Positions 59,487 through 64,000 of a stretch of DNA of 64,000 nt are shown piece after piece (position 1 is the first letter of the stretch; each line of letters starts with the position of its first letter). This stretch comes from Anoplopoma fimbria. Its lineage: Eukaryota > Chordata > Actinopteri > Perciformes > Anoplopomatidae. Location: positions 18,976,680-19,040,679 of the forward strand of contig NC_072472.1 of NCBI RefSeq assembly GCF_027596085.1, in the 5' to 3' direction. Both the position numbers and the translations under genes were made by a program. The notes below the pieces were generated by a model. That model saw nothing but the letters and a program-made list of their open reading frames with translations. It was not told where the DNA came from and did not search any database.

Positions 59487-61050
59487 TAGTTATTATTTGG
59501 TGTTGTGCATTTGTAAGGGAATTTCAAAAGACTCAACAACAGTGCTACGCATCAATGGATAGCCATGGCGATGGTTGCTTCCCCCAGCATTTATGATTCA
59601 CAGTTACCATTCCTTTTATAACCTACTGCATATTAAGAAGCACTCATTTTGTGAGACACCTTGCCATGAAGTGATAGTGGGTATGGATTATTTTTTCTGA
59701 CAAAATCAGGGCCAGTCATTAACTGTTAAGGTTTTACAAACAAGTTTGTCCTGCTTGTGACTTAAAGTTCACAAAAATCAATCTTTTTTTTTTCCATTTG
59801 GAACAATGGATTGTACAAGGGGGAAAGTATTTATGGCTAATGTTTCAGTGGATACATGGATTTAAAAGTGGCAGTGCTTGGAGAAAGGCAAAAGGGATGG
59901 TAAATTTAAAAGGTTTCCTGCTCTTGGGAGAATAAATGTCATCTTGCACAGAAAATGTCATGCCAATCCTTTCAATTGGTTTTCTAGATAAACTGGGCAG
60001 GGGTTAAACTAACTGATTAAGACGGTCAAACTTTATCAGTGGTGGAGCCAATTAAAACTTTTTAAAAACGGAGAATTGTATTGTGTAATTCAGCTACCGT
60101 ATACTTTCCATAATTAAAAGTAACAGCTCAAAAAGATTTAGAGGTCACTATCAAAGTCTGACCTTAATGGATCCTTGAATCATTGACCAACAGGCTGGGA
60201 GGTAATGAGATACCAAATCAATAAAAAAAAATGTATACAGTTGGTCTGAATTACCACACTTAAACCTATTGGAATGCTATGAGAGCTTACTGTTAGTGTA
60301 GACTGTGTCATGTCATGTGTAAATGCGTGGAAGTTTAATTGTGTCCTTACTATGTAGTGGCAACATCTGGTCATAAATATTGCCCTGAAATAAGAGTAAC
60401 TGGCTCACATTAGTTAACTTTATAAATGCAGGGAGGAATGATGATCGTCTTTCATGCATAAAATGGAACTGAATTACTGTCTGTATCATAGATTTCCCCC
60501 TGGTGAAGGAAACCCATTAACAAATAATTCATTTTATACAGTTTCTCATTACCCAAACGTGCTCGAAATTAAAGTAATACTCAGATGGGTGAGGAGCCGT
60601 TATGCTGATGAGGCAATGGAGGTTTAGAGTAGAAACATTACCATGTCTGCATTCACCGGCAATTTACTTCTCAGTTGCAAGCGTATTAGGAGTTACCGGA
60701 TGTTTCATGAACACACCACCCCAAGCATCACGTGTGTTGGGAGTCCTCGGTGGTTGTGAGAAGTTTTTTATTGCCCTCAAAGTTGACTCTCAGGCAAAGT
60801 ACACGTGTTGGTTAGGTTTAGCCCTGAAGTAAAATAGAAAAAAGTCTACTATCATAAAGGTGCATTTGAAAATCAGTGGACGTTGTAAATACCAGCTGTG
60901 AATATTACTAATATTGTGTTAATAATCAAGTTTAAGAATGTTTTATTCAATTGAATTCCCTAATTGTACAGTTAACATCACTATCTCTATTGTAATGCGT
61001 GCATGTGATGACAGCAGTATGCATTCAGCGAATATTTTTGCCATATAAAT
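59487..61050. other. Spacer before tmem164, nothing recognised
   Basis: This is 1.6 kb of AT-rich sequence. Distal regulatory sequence for tmem164 may be here, but no motif stands out. Confidence 0.5.
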
Positions 61051-61607
61051 CATCGAGCAACACTTTACAATGGAACGTGCTTTTAGCCTGAGAGGCTAAA
61101 CTCGGGGCAAAATAAACTCCCCGTTAGTTCAGCAAGGTAGGCTTGGTAGCTAAGCTAGCGCCTCTCCGGTGTCCGTGCTGTTGCTAACAAACGCTAACTC
61201 AACCTCCGGCAAGCCGCTGCACCACTTGATCATGGTTGCTTGTTCCACATGATGCCTATGCCAAACTGAGTGTCAGCGCAAGCTAGCAACTGTGTGAGGT
61301 ACGCGAAACCAGCCGGAGCCCGTAACGGTACCACCAGCAGCAGCAGCAGCAGCAGCAGATACGGGTAGTTTTGACCAGAGCCCTGCCTCCTGCTGCTAGC
61401 CGAAGTTCCTCCTCTGTTCCGTGGATGAGGAGGTAGTTCGGGGAGATAGCTAGCATCAAACGCGCCGAGGCGGTGGATACATGTCTGCCTCTCCACCACG
61501 AGACACGCTACGAAAGGGACATCTTGCAGTTCATGTTTCGCCAAGAAGTCGGTGTGACGTCTTTTATTCCATCTTGTTCGTATCTTTTCCAACACGAGAA
61601 GAGGAAT
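61051..61607 (+). promoter_or_regulatory. tmem164: Probable tmem164 promoter and 5' leader, GC/CpG-rich
   Basis: Base composition rises sharply here, with many CpGs (for example gccgctgc, cgcgccgagg, cgtaacgg), as in CpG-island promoters of housekeeping-type genes. No TATA box is evident at a fixed distance, so the start site is unknown. The leader contains a (CAG)8 run at 61335-61358 and an upstream ORF at 61481-61621 that overlaps the main start codon. Confidence 0.55.
61335..61358 (+). repeat. (CAG)8 trinucleotide repeat
   Basis: Eight perfect CAG units lie about 250 bp upstream of the tmem164 start codon, probably in the 5' leader or promoter. Confidence 0.95.
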
Positions 61608-61970
61608 ATGTCCAGATATAACATTTACAGCCTGCTGGACTGGATCTACGGCGGGGTGGACCCGAAGTTCGAGGGCAACGGGGGCCCCGAGTGCGCCGCC
61701 TTCCTCGCGCCCCAGCAGCGCGTGAGCGAGAGTCTGGTCATCGTGCTCGTGTCCCTGGTGGAGATATGCGTGGCGCTCAAGAAAATAAACCTCTCCAAAG
61801 AGCTCAAAGTGGTGGGCAAAGACTGTTCGAGGGCAAAGGAGGATAGTCTGGTCAAGAACCTGTTGCTGGTCGCCCTATGCATGACTTTTGGAGTTGAAGT
61901 CGGGTTCAAATTCGCCACCAAGACTGTGATCTATCTGCTGAACCCCTGCCATGTTATGACAATGGTTCAG
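61608..61970 (+). CDS. tmem164: Transmembrane protein 164, first coding exon (121 codons)
   Basis: This exon encodes the N-terminal part of TMEM164, a multipass membrane protein of the TMEM164/TraX-like group. It has been reported as an acyltransferase that makes arachidonoyl ether phospholipids and promotes ferroptosis. It starts [20 protein letters not shown], has a first hydrophobic helix around residues 42-58 ([17 protein letters not shown]), a charged loop, then [20 protein letters not shown] and [16 protein letters not shown]. The Cys of NPCH corresponds in position to the reported catalytic Cys of the human protein (from memory). The ATG at 61608 is chosen because MSRY matches the known start and has A at -3. 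An in-frame ATG at 61533 would add 25 residues. The donor gtaagg is at 61971; human TMEM164 is also split near here. The remaining exons lie beyond the right edge. Confidence 0.93.
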
Positions 61971-63673
61971 GTAAGGATGAGCTGTGTGTTTGCAAAGACT
62001 ACGTGTATGTATGAGTGTGTGTGTGTGTGTGTGTGCACTCTCAGGATGGGCTGCTAACGTGAAAGTAACGTAACTATTTATCTCCTTGCCTTCCAAACAG
62101 AGATTTATGATTTATGTTGCAATATGTTATTTGATTTTGGCACTATGTTCTGTGGCTGACCTCACCCATCTACAGTATAGTGAAACACTGGTTGCTTCCT
62201 TAAGACGCCTATCAACATGCTTTTAATTGGAACCTTAGATAACTTGAAACAAAAAAAAAAGTAACAGACAAACTGGTTTTGTTTTTAACTGGCAATCTGA
62301 TGTGTGTTTAAACTTTTTGCAGCGTTCACACGGGGTGTAAATGAGTAATAATCCCAATAAAGTGGGGGAGACAAAGACAAAAGTTTCCCCCACTAAACAA
62401 GACCTGTTGTCTCGAGTTGAGCCCTTGAGGTATGCAACAAGAGCCAGGCGTCATCTGATTTGAACCCATATGATTGTTTGTGGCCGGGCTTCACGTGTAA
62501 CTTGCACAGGAAGCCAGCTGGGTTTGATAGATACAAAGATAGCTCTGTACTGACTGCTGTCGTGAGAATATACAGAAACCGCATGTTTATCCTCTGCCTC
62601 CTGGTTGGTTGACCTTCATAACATAATACATGATTGCCAACTGTGTCTTTTAATGCTTAGTTGTTGTCATACACATGAGTAATGGAGAGCAAGAGTAATA
62701 GTGATGTGTCTTCCTGATTATTTTACATTGCATTGGGGTAGTGTGATAGCCGGTGGACATTGATGAATAACTTGCTGTGATGAAGAATTGACCGATGGTA
62801 GCTAAATGGCCTTTGCGTATGGGGACCAAGGTTAAGATAATCCATTCCACGTCGGGTATTCCTCATGCACGTTGCCAGTTGAGTGTGATCCGAAGAGGAA
62901 ATAAAAAGAAAAGAAACAAAACAGTTTAAAAAAAAAAAGAGAAAAAAAGGATGTGGTGCACTGAACGGAGGTGGAAGTTGCCATTTTCTTGTAACGTTTC
63001 TGTTTTTACTTTTGAAACAGGATAACAGAAAGGAGGAAGTGTTTCCATCAACAGGATGGCTCTGCAGGGATTGCCTCTTGGAGTTTATTTGTGAGGGAAT
63101 AGGACCAGGAGCTAGCTGGAGATAGACTTTCTAGTTTCAGAAAAATAGGTGGAACATGAAGTGTAGAATGCATTCTTGCTTTATTGATGGTGGTGTTTGT
63201 GTGGCTTGACACTGTTAGTGCAGATGATTTCTCACAGAGGGCTTGACAGGGATTTCACATTTGTTGAATTATTTAGTTGATTGTTTGTTTCCAGGATGCT
63301 ACTTTGTTTGACTGGATACGTGTGCTTTTATTGACTCATTTTATAATCCGATTCCACCCGCCAGGTCTGCATTACAGATTAACAGTATACGGGTGTGATA
63401 CATTTTTAATCCCTAAAATCAAAACATCTCATAAAGAGTTCAAAGATCCTCAGTCAGACTTTTTTCCATGTCTCCTTTTAGCTTGTTAATCCAGCAAAAG
63501 TGCATAAAAGCAATGCTAGTGAGAAGTCTAGAGTTAAGAGTACATTTTACAGTCTGAAAAATACAGGCTCTTGTAAAGTTCCCATGTTGCCCGGGGAGAT
63601 GTGCTGAATCGAGTGTTGCTGCATCTGAAGTTACCAAAGTCCTTGAGTAATCAAGGATTTACTCCCCCCGAAA
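61971..63673 (+). other. tmem164 intron, proximal part
   Basis: The intron begins with gtaagg and holds a GT microsatellite at 62015-62034. Otherwise no exon or element is recognised before the LINE piece at its right end. Confidence 0.7.
62015..62034. repeat. (GT)10 microsatellite
   Basis: A short, perfect GT run just after the tmem164 exon donor. Confidence 0.9.
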
Positions 63674-63985
63674 GTGTCCATTGGATACGGTGGAGGTGGT
63701 GGGAGACAGGAGGGTGATGGCCAAGCTGTCATCCCTGATGAACAACACCTCTCACCCCATGCAGGACGCCCTGGCAGCTCTGTGCAGCTCCTTCAGCCAC
63801 CGGCTGCTTCACCCCCGGTGTGTGAAGGAGAGGTACCGCAGCTCCTTCCTTCCTGCTGCTGTCAGGCTGCACAACCAACTCTGCTCCCAGCAGACCACAT
63901 GACCACATGACAATAATAACATGACAATAAAAACCTGTGCAATACATTACACATTACACTTTGCAATAAAAGTTAAAAATAGTTA
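63674..63985 (+). mobile_element. LINE 3' end: C-terminal reverse-transcriptase-protein fragment and 3' UTR
   Basis: One frame reads DRRVMAKLSSLMNNTSHPMQ then DALAALCSSFSHRLLHP and KERYRSSFLPAAVRLHNQLC before stopping near 63901. This is the typical C-terminus of fish CR1/Rex-type LINE ORF2 proteins (..HP..ALCSSFSHRL..ERYR.SFLPAAVRLYN). A short tail with 'acaataaaaacc' and 'attacacattacactttgca' follows. Everything upstream of this fragment is missing, a usual 5' truncation. The exact clade is uncertain. Confidence 0.65.
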
Positions 63986-64000
63986 AAATAGTTGTTGTTT

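Noticed and set aside
61473..62057. tmem164 starting at 61473 and running to 62057
   Set aside because: The codon at 61473 is GTG rather than ATG, the known protein starts MSRY at 61608, and the frame past 61970 is intron after a gtaagg donor.

Overview
The window looks like nuclear DNA of a teleost fish, probably a spiny-rayed (percomorph-type) species. Two vertebrate genes with spliced exons are recognisable, both on the + strand. The first is most of gabra3, the GABA-A receptor alpha-3 subunit. The second is the first coding exon of tmem164. Repeats of a kind common in fish genomes (a Tc1 element with IR/DR ends, a tRNA-derived SINE, hAT and LINE remnants, long microsatellites) fill introns and spacers. 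There are no bacterial-type operons, rRNA, functional tRNA or CRISPR features.

Layout. 1-8341: non-coding, presumably the first large gabra3 intron or upstream sequence, with a LINE scrap at the edge and a repeat copy near 1.2-1.5 kb. 8342-42242: gabra3 from the start of the mature extracellular domain to the stop codon, in eight firmly called exons plus one probable 39-bp micro-exon. The exons carrying the signal peptide and 5' UTR are not visible and probably lie upstream. 42243 to about 43870: the gabra3 3' UTR, which starts with a (TG)52 tract. About 43.9-61.0 kb: intergenic, with a SINE, an uncertain terminal-exon candidate and a 952-bp internally deleted Tc1 element. 61.05-61.97 kb: the tmem164 leader and first coding exon. 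61.97-64.0 kb: the start of the next tmem164 intron, ending in a LINE 3' fragment.

Function. gabra3 encodes a subunit of a pentameric ligand-gated chloride channel. The visible sequence has the Cys-loop, the benzodiazepine-site histidine and all four membrane helices. tmem164 encodes a multipass membrane protein reported to act as an acyltransferase making arachidonoyl ether phospholipids. The two genes have no obvious functional link. Their neighbourhood is of interest because the human orthologues are both on the X chromosome but far apart.

Most notable observations: methionine is encoded in the genome at the gabra3 position that mammals recode from Ile to Met by A-to-I RNA editing; there is a probable in-frame 39-nt micro-exon in the M3-M4 loop; a hAT remnant interrupts one of two neighbouring copies of a dispersed repeat; a copy of that repeat family abuts the exon-7 splice acceptor; and an upstream ORF overlaps the tmem164 start codon. 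I found no wholly new gene system. All family names rest on recognition by eye, without database searches.
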